Positions 26,265-36,461 of a stretch of DNA of 64,000 bases are shown in pieces. The notes under the pieces are model-generated. The model ran no database searches, was not told where the DNA came from, and saw only the letters and a list, made by a program, of their open reading frames with translations. The stretch is from contig CANFHC010000005.1 in NCBI GenBank assembly GCA_947446575.1, positions 62,001-126,000 of the forward strand, given 5' to 3'. Within the stretch, counting starts at the first letter, position 1. The number at the start of each line of letters is the position of its first letter. The translations under genes were made by a program, and so were the position numbers. The DNA comes from Bacteriovoracaceae bacterium (lineage in GTDB: Bacteria > Bdellovibrionota > Bacteriovoracia > Bacteriovoracales > Bacteriovoracaceae).

Positions 26265-26300
26265 TTGATAATATTATCAATCCATCGGTGATAATTTTTT
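26265..26300 (+). terminator. AT-rich rho-independent terminator after the UnbV-UnbU operon
   Basis: ATTATCA (26273-26279) pairs with TGATAAT (26289-26295) across a nine-base loop, followed by a run of T to 26300. An overlapping 16-base perfect palindrome TTGATAATATTATCAA (26265-26280) offers a competing fold. The stem has few G-C pairs, so strength is doubtful, but it sits exactly between the accessory operon and grpE. Confidence 0.5.
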
Positions 26301-26308
26301 AAAAAAAT

Positions 26309-26354
26309 TTGTCAGCTAGCATTGACAGTAATTCATTCGATATTACCTTATAAC
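26309..26354 (+). promoter_or_regulatory. Putative grpE-dnaK control region with TGTCA-N8-TGACA inverted repeat
   Basis: TGTCA (26310-26314) and TGACA (26323-26327) form an inverted repeat overlapping a perfect -35-like TTGACA (26322-26327). Candidate -10 boxes TATTAC (26341) and TATAAC (26349) are at 13 and 21 bases, neither ideal, so the promoter is not resolved. There is no CIRCE element (the HrcA operator), so control of this heat-shock operon is probably by another regulator or sigma factor. Confidence 0.35.
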
Positions 26355-26388
26355 AAGTAAAACAAAGCTAAACGAATAAGGTGTATTA

Positions 26389-26928
26389 ATGAGCGCAGAA
26401 ACAAACCAACCTGAAAATGAAGAAATTGTGCAAGCTGAAACAGAAGTTCACGATGTGATCGAAGAAGAAGTTAAAAATCATGTAGAACCCAAAAAAGAAG
26501 AAGATTTTAAAGCTAAATATTATTATTTAGCTGCAGAGATTGAAAACATGAGAAGACGTTCTGAGCGCGAAAAAGAAAATCTACTTAAGTTTGGAAATGA
26601 AAGAGTTCTATCTGCACTTGTTGGAGTTGTTGACAATTTTGATTTGACAGTCAATGCACTTAAAAATGATAACGATGATAAAGTTCAAAATATTGTTAAG
26701 GGTATCGATATGATTCGCTCACAATTCCTCGATGTTTTAAAACAAAATGGATTGGCGCAGGTTGAGTCACTTGGAAAAGTTTTTGATCCTAATTTTCACG
26801 AAGCGGTAGCTCAAGCACCAGCTCCAGGAAAAGTGGATCAAGAAATAATCACGGAGTACCAACGTGGATATACGCTTAATGGCAGACTGCTTAGAGCATC
26901 GAAAGTAGTTGTCGCAAATAATAATTAA
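26389..26928 (+). CDS. grpE: Nucleotide exchange factor GrpE
   Basis: The 179-residue protein has an acidic, disordered N-terminus, a long helical segment starting [19 protein letters not shown] and the family's C-terminal beta domain (ending [17 protein letters not shown]). GrpE releases ADP from DnaK in the chaperone cycle. It precedes dnaK by 29 bases, the standard order in many bacteria, and the motif NFDLTV and the FDPNFHEAV segment are canonical. Cytoplasmic. Confidence 0.96.
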   Translation: MSAETNQPENEEIVQAETEVHDVIEEEVKNHVEPKKEEDFKAKYYYLAAEIENMRRRSEREKENLLKFGNERVLSALVGVVDNFDLTVNALKNDNDDKVQNIVKGIDMIRSQFLDVLKQNGLAQVESLGKVFDPNFHEAVAQAPAPGKVDQEIITEYQRGYTLNGRLLRASKVVVANNN

Positions 26929-26957
26929 AAACTGGTTACGAAAATAAGGAGAATTAT

Positions 26958-28886
26958 ATGGGAAAAATTATCGGTATCGACTTAGGGACAACGAATTCAT
27001 GTGTTGCAGTATTGGAAAACGGGACATACAAAGTTATCGCAAACGCTGAAGGACACAATACAACTCCATCAATCGTTGGCTTTGCTAACAATGGTGAAGT
27101 TCTTGTAGGTCAAGTTGCAAAAAGACAATCGGTTACAAATCCAAAGAAAACACTTTTTGGGATCAAGAGATTAATCGGTAGAAAAGCAGATGCTCCAGAA
27201 GTTAAAAAATTTATGGAAGTAGCTCCTTTTAGCATTATCTCAAATAAAAACGGTGATGCTTGGGTAAGCGTTGACGGAAAAGAAATGTCACCTCAAGAAG
27301 TATCAGCAAAAATTTTAGAAAAACTAAAAAAAGCTGCTGAAGATTATTTAGGGCAACCAGTAACTGAAGCTGTTATTACAGTTCCTGCTTACTTCAACGA
27401 TGCTCAAAGACAAGCAACAAAAGATGCAGGTCGTATCGCAGGTCTTGATGTTAAACGTATCATCAACGAGCCAACAGCTGCAGCTCTTGCTTATGGATTA
27501 GATTCTAAGAAAGACCAAAACATCGCAGTCTTCGACTTAGGTGGTGGTACTTTCGATATTTCAATTCTTGAAATTACATCTGACGGTGTATTTGAAGTTA
27601 AAGCAACTAACGGTGATACTTTCCTAGGTGGAGAGGACTTCGATTATAGAATCATTAATTATCTGGCTGAAGAATTTAAGAAAGAAACAGGAATTGATTT
27701 AAAGAACGATACAATGGCCCTTCAACGTTTGAAAGAAGCAGCTGAAAAAGCAAAACATGAGCTTTCTAACGTGAGTCAAACAGAAGTTAACCTTCCGTTT
27801 ATTACAGCAGATGCTACTGGACCTAAGCACTTAAATGTAAATATTACGAGAGCAAAATTTGAACAATTGATTGGTGATCTAGTTGATAAACTAATTGGCC
27901 CATGTACAACATGTATTAAGGACTCAGGACTTTCATTAAAAGAAATTCATGAAGTAGTTCTTGTTGGTGGATCAATCAGAATTCCTCTTGTTCAACAAAA
28001 GGTAAAAGAAATTTTCGGGAAAGAACCTTCTAAAGGTGTTAACCCTGATGAAGTTGTAGCTGCTGGTGCAGCTATTCAAGGTGGAGTTCTTGCTGGAGAC
28101 GTTAAAGACGTTCTTCTTTTAGACGTAACTCCATTATCATTAGGGATTGAAACTCTTGGTGGTGTTTCTACAAAAATCATCGAGAAAAACACAACGATTC
28201 CGACTAAGAAATCTCAAGTATTCTCGACTGCTCAAGACAATCAACCGGCAGTTTCGATTCACGTACTTCAAGGAGAGCGCGAATTTGCTAAAGATAACAA
28301 AACTCTTGGTAGGTTCGATTTAACTGGAATTTCTCCAGCTCCACGTGGGATTCCACAAATTGAAGTAACTTTCGACATCGACGCTAACGGTATCGTTCAC
28401 GTATCAGCTTCGGATAAAGCTACTGGTAAATCTCAAGAAATCAGAATTACTGGTGGATCTGGATTAACAGAAGAAGAAATCCAAAGAATGGTAAAAGACG
28501 GTGAAGCAAATAGAACTGCGGACCTTGAGAGACGTCAAGTTGTAGACACTCATAACAATCTTGATGGTCTAATCTTCGCAACTGAAAAAATGATTAAAGA
28601 CGGAGAAGGAAAAATTTCTGGACAGTCTAAAGCGGAATTAGAAGCAGCCGTTGCTGAAGCTAAAACAAAACTTCCAAGTGAGTCTTTAGATGAATTGAAA
28701 GCTGCGGTAGAAAGACTACAAAATGTTTCTCATAAAGTTGCTACTGAAATGTACCAAGCTGGTGGAGCTCCAGGAGCAGACCAAGGTGGAAACGGAGGTA
28801 CTCATCATGAGCAACAATCGAGTGGTGAGCCTTCATCAAGTAAGAAAGATGATGACGTTGTAGACGCAGACTATAAAGAAGTTTAA
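26958..28886 (+). CDS. dnaK: Molecular chaperone DnaK (Hsp70)
   Basis: The 642-residue protein is full length. It begins with the nucleotide-binding motif [13 protein letters not shown], has [26 protein letters not shown] and [12 protein letters not shown] in the ATPase domain, the substrate-binding domain from about 385, and a glycine-rich tail ending in [12 protein letters not shown], close to the EEVKD-like DnaK terminus. AAGGAG lies ahead of the ATG. A strong terminator follows, before dnaJ. Codon usage is cleaner and less AT-biased than in the flanking accessory region, as expected for a highly expressed gene. Confidence 0.98.
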   Translation: MGKIIGIDLGTTNSCVAVLENGTYKVIANAEGHNTTPSIVGFANNGEVLVGQVAKRQSVTNPKKTLFGIKRLIGRKADAPEVKKFMEVAPFSIISNKNGDAWVSVDGKEMSPQEVSAKILEKLKKAAEDYLGQPVTEAVITVPAYFNDAQRQATKDAGRIAGLDVKRIINEPTAAALAYGLDSKKDQNIAVFDLGGGTFDISILEITSDGVFEVKATNGDTFLGGEDFDYRIINYLAEEFKKETGIDLKNDTMALQRLKEAAEKAKHELSNVSQTEVNLPFITADATGPKHLNVNITRAKFEQLIGDLVDKLIGPCTTCIKDSGLSLKEIHEVVLVGGSIRIPLVQQKVKEIFGKEPSKGVNPDEVVAAGAAIQGGVLAGDVKDVLLLDVTPLSLGIETLGGVSTKIIEKNTTIPTKKSQVFSTAQDNQPAVSIHVLQGEREFAKDNKTLGRFDLTGISPAPRGIPQIEVTFDIDANGIVHVSASDKATGKSQEIRITGGSGLTEEEIQRMVKDGEANRTADLERRQVVDTHNNLDGLIFATEKMIKDGEGKISGQSKAELEAAVAEAKTKLPSESLDELKAAVERLQNVSHKVATEMYQAGGAPGADQGGNGGTHHEQQSSGEPSSSKKDDDVVDADYKEV

Positions 28887-28913
28887 TCTTGATTCATTAA
28901 ATTAATGTTTAAC

Positions 28914-28944
28914 AAAAGGTCTCTCCGTATGGAGAGACCTTTTT
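28914..28944 (+). terminator. Rho-independent terminator between dnaK and dnaJ
   Basis: A 12-bp stem of AAAGGTCTCTCC (28915-28926) and its complement (28931-28942) closes on a four-base loop GTAT and ends in a T run. This strong hairpin lies inside the chaperone operon, so dnaJ would be expressed at a reduced level by read-through, or from its own promoter. Confidence 0.9.
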
Positions 28945-28962
28945 GTAAAAGGTACCTGAACT

Positions 28963-30090
28963 ATGAGTAATAAACGCGACTATTATGAAGTCTTGGGAGT
29001 CCAAAGAGGAGCTCCTAAAGACGATATCAAAAAAGCTTATCGCAAGTTAGCGATGCAATATCATCCGGATAGAAATCCGGACAATAAAGAAGCTGAATCA
29101 AAATTTAAAGAAGCTTCAGAAGCTGCAGATGTTCTGCTCGATGATGATAAAAAAGCTCGCTACGATCAATTTGGTCATGCCGGAATGAGCGGTGGCGGAG
29201 GCGGCGGATTCCAAGGCCAAGGAGATTTTGGAGATTTCGGCGATATATTCGGCGACATTTTCGGAGATATGCTTGGTGGTGGACGTCGTCGAGGTGGAGG
29301 CGGAGGTCGCTCTCGCGGTCGCCCTGGTGACGATTTACAAATGGGAATTGATATTGATTTCGCAGAAGCCGCTTTTGGTTGTGAAAAAACAATTTCTCTT
29401 ACAAAAAATGTGAAGTGTGAAACTTGTAGTGGAACCGGAGCAAAAGCTGGTTCAAGTCCAACGACTTGTGATTATTGTAATGGTCACGGTGAAGTAAGAC
29501 GTCAGCAAGGATTTTTTACAGTTTCATCAACATGTCCAAAATGCAATGGCTCTGGTCAGATGATCAAAGACCCGTGCGGAACTTGTAATGGTGCTGGTAA
29601 AAAGAAAAAGAAAGTAGATCTACAAGTAAAAATTCCTGCAGGTATCGATCAAGGACAGCGTTTAAAACTTTCGCAAGAAGGCGACGCTGGATCTATGGGC
29701 GGACCAAACGGTGATCTTTATGTCGTTATCAATATTAAACAACACGAAATTTTTGAACGCGAAGAATTTGATGTTCACTGTACTGTCCCAATTAGTTTTT
29801 CTCAGGCAGCTTTAGGTGCTGAAATGGAAGTGCCAACACTCTCTGGAAAAGTAGCCTTGAAGATTCCAGCGGGAACACAGTCTGGTGTAAAAATGAGATT
29901 AAAGGGAAAAGGAATTCAACGTTTAGGTGGATACGGTCAAGGCGATCAAATTGTCACTGTCCACGTTGAAACGCCTACGAAATTATCTAACGAACAAAAA
30001 GAAATTTTGAAGCGCTTAGCTGAAGTCGATCATCTTTCAAATCCGATGAGTCGTGGATTTTTTGATAAAGTTAAAGATCTCTTTCAATAA
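28963..30090 (+). CDS. dnaJ: Chaperone protein DnaJ (Hsp40)
   Basis: The 375-residue protein has the J domain (residues 1-70, with HPD in YHPDRNPDN), a Gly/Phe-rich linker with the repeated GDIFGD pattern, four zinc-binding CxxCxGxG repeats ([32 protein letters not shown]) and the C-terminal substrate-binding domain. It stimulates DnaK ATPase and delivers clients. It lies downstream of the dnaK terminator with only about 18 bases to its start, so little room remains for a separate promoter. Confidence 0.98.
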   Translation: MSNKRDYYEVLGVQRGAPKDDIKKAYRKLAMQYHPDRNPDNKEAESKFKEASEAADVLLDDDKKARYDQFGHAGMSGGGGGGFQGQGDFGDFGDIFGDIFGDMLGGGRRRGGGGGRSRGRPGDDLQMGIDIDFAEAAFGCEKTISLTKNVKCETCSGTGAKAGSSPTTCDYCNGHGEVRRQQGFFTVSSTCPKCNGSGQMIKDPCGTCNGAGKKKKKVDLQVKIPAGIDQGQRLKLSQEGDAGSMGGPNGDLYVVINIKQHEIFEREEFDVHCTVPISFSQAALGAEMEVPTLSGKVALKIPAGTQSGVKMRLKGKGIQRLGGYGQGDQIVTVHVETPTKLSNEQKEILKRLAEVDHLSNPMSRGFFDKVKDLFQ

Positions 30091-30097
30091 AAAAGTA

Positions 30098-30128
30098 AAA
30101 AAAGGAGGACGTTGTCCTCCTTTTTTTT
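30098..30128 (+). terminator. Rho-independent terminator after dnaJ
   Basis: GGAGGAC (30104-30110) pairs with GTCCTCC (30114-30120) over a three-base loop; A-rich bases upstream pair with the following eight-T run, giving a long stem and bidirectional potential. Confidence 0.92.
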
Positions 30129-30407
30129 GATTATTTTCTAAAAATTCATTGAAATAAGCATGGTCTTTAGGCTCACTCAACCCAAAATTATTTTTCTCTA
30201 TGAACTAGATTAAGTAAATCCTATGCCAAAAAAGGACAATTGAAAAAAATTCAAAATACTTAATCTTACTGAGATTATGTTTGCGACATATAATTGACAA
30301 TTGTCATTGGTTTTTAAACATATCAAAAAGTTGGAAAGTGTAATGCCTCTTTTATAAAGTCCTATGTCTTGATAGAATGTTTTGAAATTACTTTTTTGGG
30401 AATTCAT
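30129..30407. other. 279-base intergenic region between dnaJ and the LpoA-like gene
   Basis: The stretch is AT-rich with no open frame carrying a ribosome binding site. It contains the palindrome TGACAATTGTCA (30295-30306), which overlaps a TTGACA (30294-30299); a weak -10 (ACATAT, 30318) lies at 18 bases. This may be the promoter of the LpoA-like gene, but I cannot prove it. Confidence 0.35.
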
Positions 30408-32372
30408 ATGAAATTAATAATTATCCTTTTTTTTACCATCAGCTTGTCCGCATGTTCAGGCGTAAAGATGATTTCACCAGATAGAAAACTGGCCGATAAA
30501 GTTGATACATCTAAATTGTACAAACAATCTTTTTTACAAAAGATGAACTTAATTAAAGACAAATTTCGAACAGGGAAAACAGACGCAGCATTGAAAGATT
30601 TAGGAGCTATGAAAGAAGCGGAACTGGGAACTGCAGAGCGTAGCACGCGAAAGAACCTTATTGGTGTAATTAATTTTTCAAAGAAAAATTACGAAGGTGC
30701 AGCTAAAAACTTTGAAGAAGCATTAGCGTCTTCAAAAGAAGATCCAGGCCTAGAGTCTCAAATCTATTTAAACTTAGGTAGTGCTTATTATAAAATGAAT
30801 CAAAACGACAAAGCGCTGGCTACTTTATCTATGGCAGATTTTAGAAATTTGCAGGATAACGAAGCAAAAAAATATCACCAGCTCTATGCTTTACTATCTC
30901 AACAATTAGGTAAAAAAGAGCAGAGTCTTTCTGCTTTAATTAGATCGCTTGAAGATAAAAAGACTATTGCTGATTTAAAGTCTGAAGCTCGCTACACTCA
31001 AGCAGAAGAATTATTTTTAAAACTTACTCCAACTGAGCGCGTGCGTTTATTAGAAGATTTTGATCTAGAAAAAAATCTTACAGTCCCTTATCTTGCCTTC
31101 AAAGAGGCTGAGATCGCTTTTAAAAGTGGAGATAAAGAGAAAGTAGCCGACTACTCAACATGGATTGAAAAGCGTTATGGAAACAACAGTGAGATAATGA
31201 ATCTGTTAAAGAATCTAGGCGTAAGAAGTGAAAACGAAAATGTAAAAATAGATATTCGTTATATCGGTATAGCTTTGCCTTTATCTGGAGAGAGAAAATC
31301 TCTTGGAGAAAGAGCACTTGCGGGTATTGATATTGCTTTAGAAGAGCTAGGAGTTGATCCTGCTAAGAAATATCGCATTGAAATGAAAGACACTCAGGGC
31401 TCATCGGCTACAGCTGCATTTGCGGTAAAAGATTTAATTGAGGTAAATAATGTTTCGGCAGTCATCGGCGGCCTGGTGCCAGCTTCTGCAACTAAAGAAT
31501 ATTTAGAAGCGAAAAAGCACGGTGTTTTTTTTATTTCTCTATCTCCAGTTTTTTTACCTAAAGAAGAAAAAAATCATTTATTGATTGAAGTTCCAGCATC
31601 AATTGAATCTCAAATTAATCATCTTTTCTCTGAGAAGATGATTTCAAAATTAGGAAATCGACCTGCTATTATTTATCCTAAAAATGAATTGGGTGAAGCA
31701 TATGCTAATGAATTTTGGAGACGATCGAAAAAATTAAATTTAGATGTTACAGGATTAATATCTTACGATAGAAATGCCACAGATTTTAGAGAGACTGTAA
31801 AAAATATTTTGGGAATTAAGTTTACTCGTGAACGTGAGGAAGAGGCCAATATCGTTAATGACATTGCTAATCTTGAAAAAAATAAAAGTATAAAGCGTTT
31901 ACAAAATCTTCAACCTCAAATCGATTTCGATTGGATTTTTGTTCCTGGACTTCCAAAAGAAGTAGTTCAGATTTTGCCTAACTTTAATTACTTCGACGCT
32001 TTCAATTTAAGTTATATAGGTGTTCCTAGTTGGAGATCTGAGCTTATGACAAATGAAGGCTATCGCTATGGAAATGTTTTCTTTATGGATGAATCACTTC
32101 CAACTATCGAATCTCCCTTTACTCAAAAATTTCAAACAAAATTCAATAAGCCACCAAAGTTCGTTGAAACAATTTCTTATGATGCTCTTAAAATTGTTTC
32201 CAATATTATTGAAGCAGAGCCTACGATGAGTACTCGTCAGGACCTAGATTTAGCTTTGGAAAAGAAGGGAAATATTCAAGGTGAAAGTGGGCAATGGAAA
32301 CTTGATGAAGATATCTGGATGAAGGATATGGCCACGTTTAAAATTAAACGCGATGGTGTTGAAGCACTATAA
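30408..32372 (+). CDS. LpoA/LppC-like penicillin-binding protein activator lipoprotein
   Basis: The start at 30408 is preferred over an upstream ATG (30369) because it gives a clean lipoprotein signal with lipobox LSAC (Cys 16) and a GGGAA upstream. Residues about 25-275 are helical TPR-like repeats; residues about 290-640 form a periplasmic binding protein type I fold (IGIALPLSGERKSLGERALAGI and AVIGGLVPASA motifs). This domain order is that of LpoA, the outer-membrane lipoprotein that activates the PBP1a peptidoglycan synthase. A plain branched-chain amino acid-type binding protein is the alternative, but the TPR half argues against it. Nearby mreB, nagZ and Opp genes make a cell-wall role coherent. 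Confidence 0.78.
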   Translation: MKLIIILFFTISLSACSGVKMISPDRKLADKVDTSKLYKQSFLQKMNLIKDKFRTGKTDAALKDLGAMKEAELGTAERSTRKNLIGVINFSKKNYEGAAKNFEEALASSKEDPGLESQIYLNLGSAYYKMNQNDKALATLSMADFRNLQDNEAKKYHQLYALLSQQLGKKEQSLSALIRSLEDKKTIADLKSEARYTQAEELFLKLTPTERVRLLEDFDLEKNLTVPYLAFKEAEIAFKSGDKEKVADYSTWIEKRYGNNSEIMNLLKNLGVRSENENVKIDIRYIGIALPLSGERKSLGERALAGIDIALEELGVDPAKKYRIEMKDTQGSSATAAFAVKDLIEVNNVSAVIGGLVPASATKEYLEAKKHGVFFISLSPVFLPKEEKNHLLIEVPASIESQINHLFSEKMISKLGNRPAIIYPKNELGEAYANEFWRRSKKLNLDVTGLISYDRNATDFRETVKNILGIKFTREREEEANIVNDIANLEKNKSIKRLQNLQPQIDFDWIFVPGLPKEVVQILPNFNYFDAFNLSYIGVPSWRSELMTNEGYRYGNVFFMDESLPTIESPFTQKFQTKFNKPPKFVETISYDALKIVSNIIEAEPTMSTRQDLDLALEKKGNIQGESGQWKLDEDIWMKDMATFKIKRDGVEAL

Positions 32373-32395
32373 TTGCATATAAATCAATTATTTAG

Positions 32396-32431
32396 TTCCA
32401 TTGCCCAACTGTTCTGGTCAGGCAATTGGAA
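32396..32431. terminator. Possible bidirectional hairpin terminator
   Basis: TTCCATTGCC (32396-32405) pairs with GGCAA-T-TGGAA (32421-32431), a ten-bp stem with one bulged T and a 15-base loop. It lies between the LpoA-like gene and the convergent 34-residue gene. No strong T run follows on either strand, so the call is tentative. Confidence 0.35.
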
Positions 32432-32451
32432 ATAAATATTTTCTTAGAAAA

Positions 32452-32556
32452 TTATTTTTTTGCTGCAGCAATTTTCTTTTTGATTCTTAGTTTTTTCTTC
32501 AATTGTGCAGTTTTTCTTTTCATTTTTAGTTCGCTAGCTTTTCTACCTTGGCCCAT
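32452..32556 (-). CDS. Very small basic protein (34 residues), hypothetical
   Basis: An ATG on the minus strand is preceded by AAAGGAT at 11 bases and opens a 34-codon frame ending in TAA. The peptide begins MGQGRKASELKMKRK and has 15 Lys/Arg and almost no acidic residues, ending IAAAKK. Its charge and size recall ribosome-associated small basic proteins, but I do not recognise the family. It fills part of an otherwise empty 338-base gap between the LpoA-like gene and the AMP nucleosidase gene, from which it is divergent. A good ribosome binding site and coherent composition support it; chance cannot be excluded at this length. Confidence 0.5.
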   Translation of the reverse strand: MGQGRKASELKMKRKTAQLKKKLRIKKKIAAAKK

Positions 32557-32710
32557 GGTGATTTCATCCTTTTTGGTCAGTTACTATTAAGCTCATCATA
32601 GTATTCAAATCACCTTGAGAAATCTAGTATTTAATTGTTGTATCCGACCTCGTCAGATGATAAATTTTATTACAAACGATTTAGTTTGTTAAAGACAGTT
32701 GGATCTAATA

Positions 32711-33640
32711 ATGGGTGTTGTTAAAAAAGTTGCGTTAAAAAAAGTGACGCAAAAAAAATCTCGTGCGAAAACTATTGCGAGTCATAGTGCGAAAAAACGT
32801 GTGGAAGTGCTCCAAGAGATTGAAGATCTTAAGGAAAAGCTGCGCGCGCGTAGGATTCACGGCAACGAAGATAAGAAAAAAATCGCTCGCGATATGCTAG
32901 AGCGTTATACTGGTCACAACGTTGAAGATTTCCAAAAGCAAATCATTCTAACAAATTTTCATTACTACGTTGAGCGCTTTAACGCTCTTCTTCCTGACAA
33001 TCACTATACGCAAGGGTCAGCCTTCAAAGCTTCTTCTTCTGCGAAGGCTCAAGTAACTATCATCGAATTCGGTGTAGGATCAGCTATGGCCGCTCTCATT
33101 GGAGAGTTGTTAGCAGTGGTAGAGCCAAAAGCTGTATTGTTTTTAGGTTTAGCAGGTGGTGTGCACCCTTCTCTTGAAGTGGGAGATTTTGTTCTTCCGA
33201 TCGCTTCAATAAGAGGCGAAGGTGTGACTCAACATTTTCTTCCTGAGCAAGTTCCAGCGCTACCGACATTTAAAGTTCAAAAATTTGTTTCGCAAATTTT
33301 GGTAGAACACGGACTTGAGTATAGAACGGGCACAATTCACTCCACTGACTACCGTTTTTGGGAATTTGATGACCGCTTTAAGTTAAATTTATTAGAACAA
33401 CGTGTTTTAGCAGTAGAGATGGAAACTGCCGCTTTGTTCGTTTCTTGTTTTGTGAGTAAAGTTAATATTGGAGCTCTTCTTCTCATTTCGGATCACCCAT
33501 TAAAACGTGGCGGGATCAAAACGAAAGCTTCAGCTAAAGCAGTTTTTAGAAAATTTACTGACGTTCATATCGAACTAGGTATTGAAGCTATGGCCGATAT
33601 TGCGGAGAGAGGCGAAGCGATTAGACACTATCAGTGGTAA
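32711..33640 (+). CDS. amn: AMP nucleosidase-like protein
   Basis: The 309-residue protein matches the phosphorylase-fold AMP nucleosidase family, which hydrolyses AMP to adenine and ribose 5-phosphate. Visible motifs are RRIHGNEDKKKIARDMLERY (about 50-70), QIILTNFHYYVERF, the fold's GLAGG segment (FLGLAGGVHPSLEVGDFVLP) and the active-site VEMETAALF with the following ISDHPL, where Asp is catalytic. I prefer the ATG at 32711 over a TTG at 32699. The first 30 residues are very Lys-rich and resemble a separate tail, unusual for the enzyme. It precedes mreB by 27 bases and may share its transcript. Confidence 0.82.
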   Translation: MGVVKKVALKKVTQKKSRAKTIASHSAKKRVEVLQEIEDLKEKLRARRIHGNEDKKKIARDMLERYTGHNVEDFQKQIILTNFHYYVERFNALLPDNHYTQGSAFKASSSAKAQVTIIEFGVGSAMAALIGELLAVVEPKAVLFLGLAGGVHPSLEVGDFVLPIASIRGEGVTQHFLPEQVPALPTFKVQKFVSQILVEHGLEYRTGTIHSTDYRFWEFDDRFKLNLLEQRVLAVEMETAALFVSCFVSKVNIGALLLISDHPLKRGGIKTKASAKAVFRKFTDVHIELGIEAMADIAERGEAIRHYQW

Positions 33641-34716
<1,076 letters not shown>

Positions 34717-34735
34717 GAGATGAAAAGGTGCTTTC

Positions 34736-35620
34736 ATGGTGGAAAGCTCAATAGGCTCACGCCCAAAAATTAATTTTATAAAACTCACAAGTGAAGAGCT
34801 ATCTAGTAAGATAGCTCTTTTAGTTTCTAATCATGACCGAGTGATTTTTTGGAAGACTTCTCCTCGCTATTTCGAGGGAGTGGCCCATCATTTTCAAGTA
34901 CAGGGTCGCATCTTGCTCACGTTGGATAAAACCGATATTTTCATACGCGTTCCAGGTGAGACGATTTGTTTGAACTTTATCCTTAATGACATCGATTATT
35001 TTTTACGTGGGAAAGTTCTTGAACAAGTTGAAGATTCCTCGCAAATAACGATTGAATTGCAAGAAGAGTGTTTCCGAGTGGAAAAGCGCTCGCGCGAGCG
35101 TCTTCTGACTTATCCTGTTTACGATGTTTATGCTTATTTAAAATTTCATAAGGCTTCTAGCGGCAATGTCATTTTTTTTAATAAAGGGGAACAAAAGACT
35201 CGCGATTTTTTCTCGGAGATTGATAATATTCAAAAAAATAAAATTGCAGCAATGTCTTCTGATTTAAATCCAGGGGATGAAGAAGATGTTGTGGGTTTTA
35301 GAGTTGAAGACATCTCTTCAACTGGACTTAGTTTTTTCGCCAACGTTAAAGAAAAAGAAATGGTTTTAGATTCCCTTTCCCAAGAGAAGTTTTCATTAGT
35401 CCTAAACTTTGAAACGCAGGTTTTTAATTTAGAAGAAGCAGTTGTTGTCTATAAGATGAATTATATCAATGCTCAATTCTCAGGCATTCCCATGTTTAAA
35501 GTTGGAATTAACTTTAAGCACAGTTCAAGCCTAAAAAGAAAAATTGAAGATATCTCTGGTATTACATTGGATTTGGTTAATTACCAAAAAGAATTCGAAG
35601 AGTTCATTAAAAATGAATAA
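34736..35620 (+). CDS. PilZ-domain (c-di-GMP binding) protein
   Basis: The 294-residue soluble protein has a YcgR-like arrangement. The segment RVEKRSRERLLTYP (about 118-131) contains the RxxxR of PilZ domains, and EDISSTGLSF (about 195-204) the D-x-S-x-x-G second half of the c-di-GMP binding site. A domain of about 110 residues precedes it, as in flagellar brake proteins. The spacing between the two motifs is longer than usual because of an insert of roughly 40 residues. ATG with AAAAGG seven bases upstream. It follows mreB by 33 bases, hinting at c-di-GMP control of envelope growth (inference). Confidence 0.72.
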   Translation: MVESSIGSRPKINFIKLTSEELSSKIALLVSNHDRVIFWKTSPRYFEGVAHHFQVQGRILLTLDKTDIFIRVPGETICLNFILNDIDYFLRGKVLEQVEDSSQITIELQEECFRVEKRSRERLLTYPVYDVYAYLKFHKASSGNVIFFNKGEQKTRDFFSEIDNIQKNKIAAMSSDLNPGDEEDVVGFRVEDISSTGLSFFANVKEKEMVLDSLSQEKFSLVLNFETQVFNLEEAVVVYKMNYINAQFSGIPMFKVGINFKHSSSLKRKIEDISGITLDLVNYQKEFEEFIKNE

Positions 35621-36461
35621 AACCGTTGGGCTAATCTTTTTTTCCCTAATTGCTCTTTCCGCTTGTTCTACAGGTGTTAAAAAAGCAAAAGAATTAAAAA
35701 AAGAACTAGTCAGAGGTGAAGAGCATTTTTCATATACTGATAAAAATGGGCAATACCTCGTCAGGCTTACGGCCGGTTTTAATAAAAAAGAAAATACATT
35801 TTTTTCGAAGAGATCATTAGAGAGTTCAGGAGAAGAAGGAAACAAAATTCTGGAACAAAGTGTAGTTCTTTCAGATTTAGGAAGTATTAAAAAGAAAAAG
35901 AATATTCTTCGTCCAAAGCTTTCTCAATACAATGTCTGGTTTGATGGAAAAAAATATTTTTCTGAATTAAAAATGAATCCTATTAAAAAGACTATCGATG
36001 TAAAAATGGTCAGTCCTGAATCGCAGTGGAATGGCGTTAAACAAGTTAAACTTCCTAGCACCAAAGTTCTGTATTGTTTTTTCTCACAAGTTATTGAGTG
36101 TGCAAAAACAATCGGATTTTTATCTGAGGCCATTAACAAAGAAACAGGAACGATGAACTTTTATATCATTTGGGAAGGCTATCCCTACATGAATGAAACT
36201 TTCACAGATTTTCCTTCACAATTAATCTCTAAGGCTCAACTTGAGTACGATGGAAAAACAAAAGAAAATGAACGCCGTTTCAATTTAAAAGTGGCTGGGC
36301 AATCAATTTTTTTCGTCTTAGATACTCACCAACAAATGAAAAAAATGTTTTGGGTTTCTCAAGGAATCTCGATGGTTAGTATGCTTGTTAAAAAATCATC
36401 TGATAATCCCAAGGAAAATTCTGGTGAAGATTTAAAGGAAGCAGGGGGTAGTATTGAGTAA
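35613..36461 (+). CDS. Hypothetical lipoprotein
   Basis: I chose the ATG at 35613, which overlaps the PilZ stop by eight bases (ATGAATAA) and gives a proper lipoprotein signal with lipobox LSAC (Cys about 17). A longer frame from 35544 lacks a signal. The 282-residue product has no domain I recognise; it contains alternating beta-strand-like segments and a Lys/Glu-rich tail. It is followed by OppB-like and OppC-like permeases with the same kind of eight-base overlap, so it is cotranscribed with them and may act in the same envelope function. Confidence 0.78.
   Translation: MNKTVGLIFFSLIALSACSTGVKKAKELKKELVRGEEHFSYTDKNGQYLVRLTAGFNKKENTFFSKRSLESSGEEGNKILEQSVVLSDLGSIKKKKNILRPKLSQYNVWFDGKKYFSELKMNPIKKTIDVKMVSPESQWNGVKQVKLPSTKVLYCFFSQVIECAKTIGFLSEAINKETGTMNFYIIWEGYPYMNETFTDFPSQLISKAQLEYDGKTKENERRFNLKVAGQSIFFVLDTHQQMKKMFWVSQGISMVSMLVKKSSDNPKENSGEDLKEAGGSIE

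Noticed and set aside
26261-26388. CIRCE (HrcA) operator before grpE
   Set aside because: Neither the TTAGCACTC half-site nor its complement occurs in the interval.
29105-29413. Open frames on both strands inside dnaJ
   Set aside because: They coincide with the Gly-rich linker and have no ribosome binding sites; dnaJ is unambiguous.
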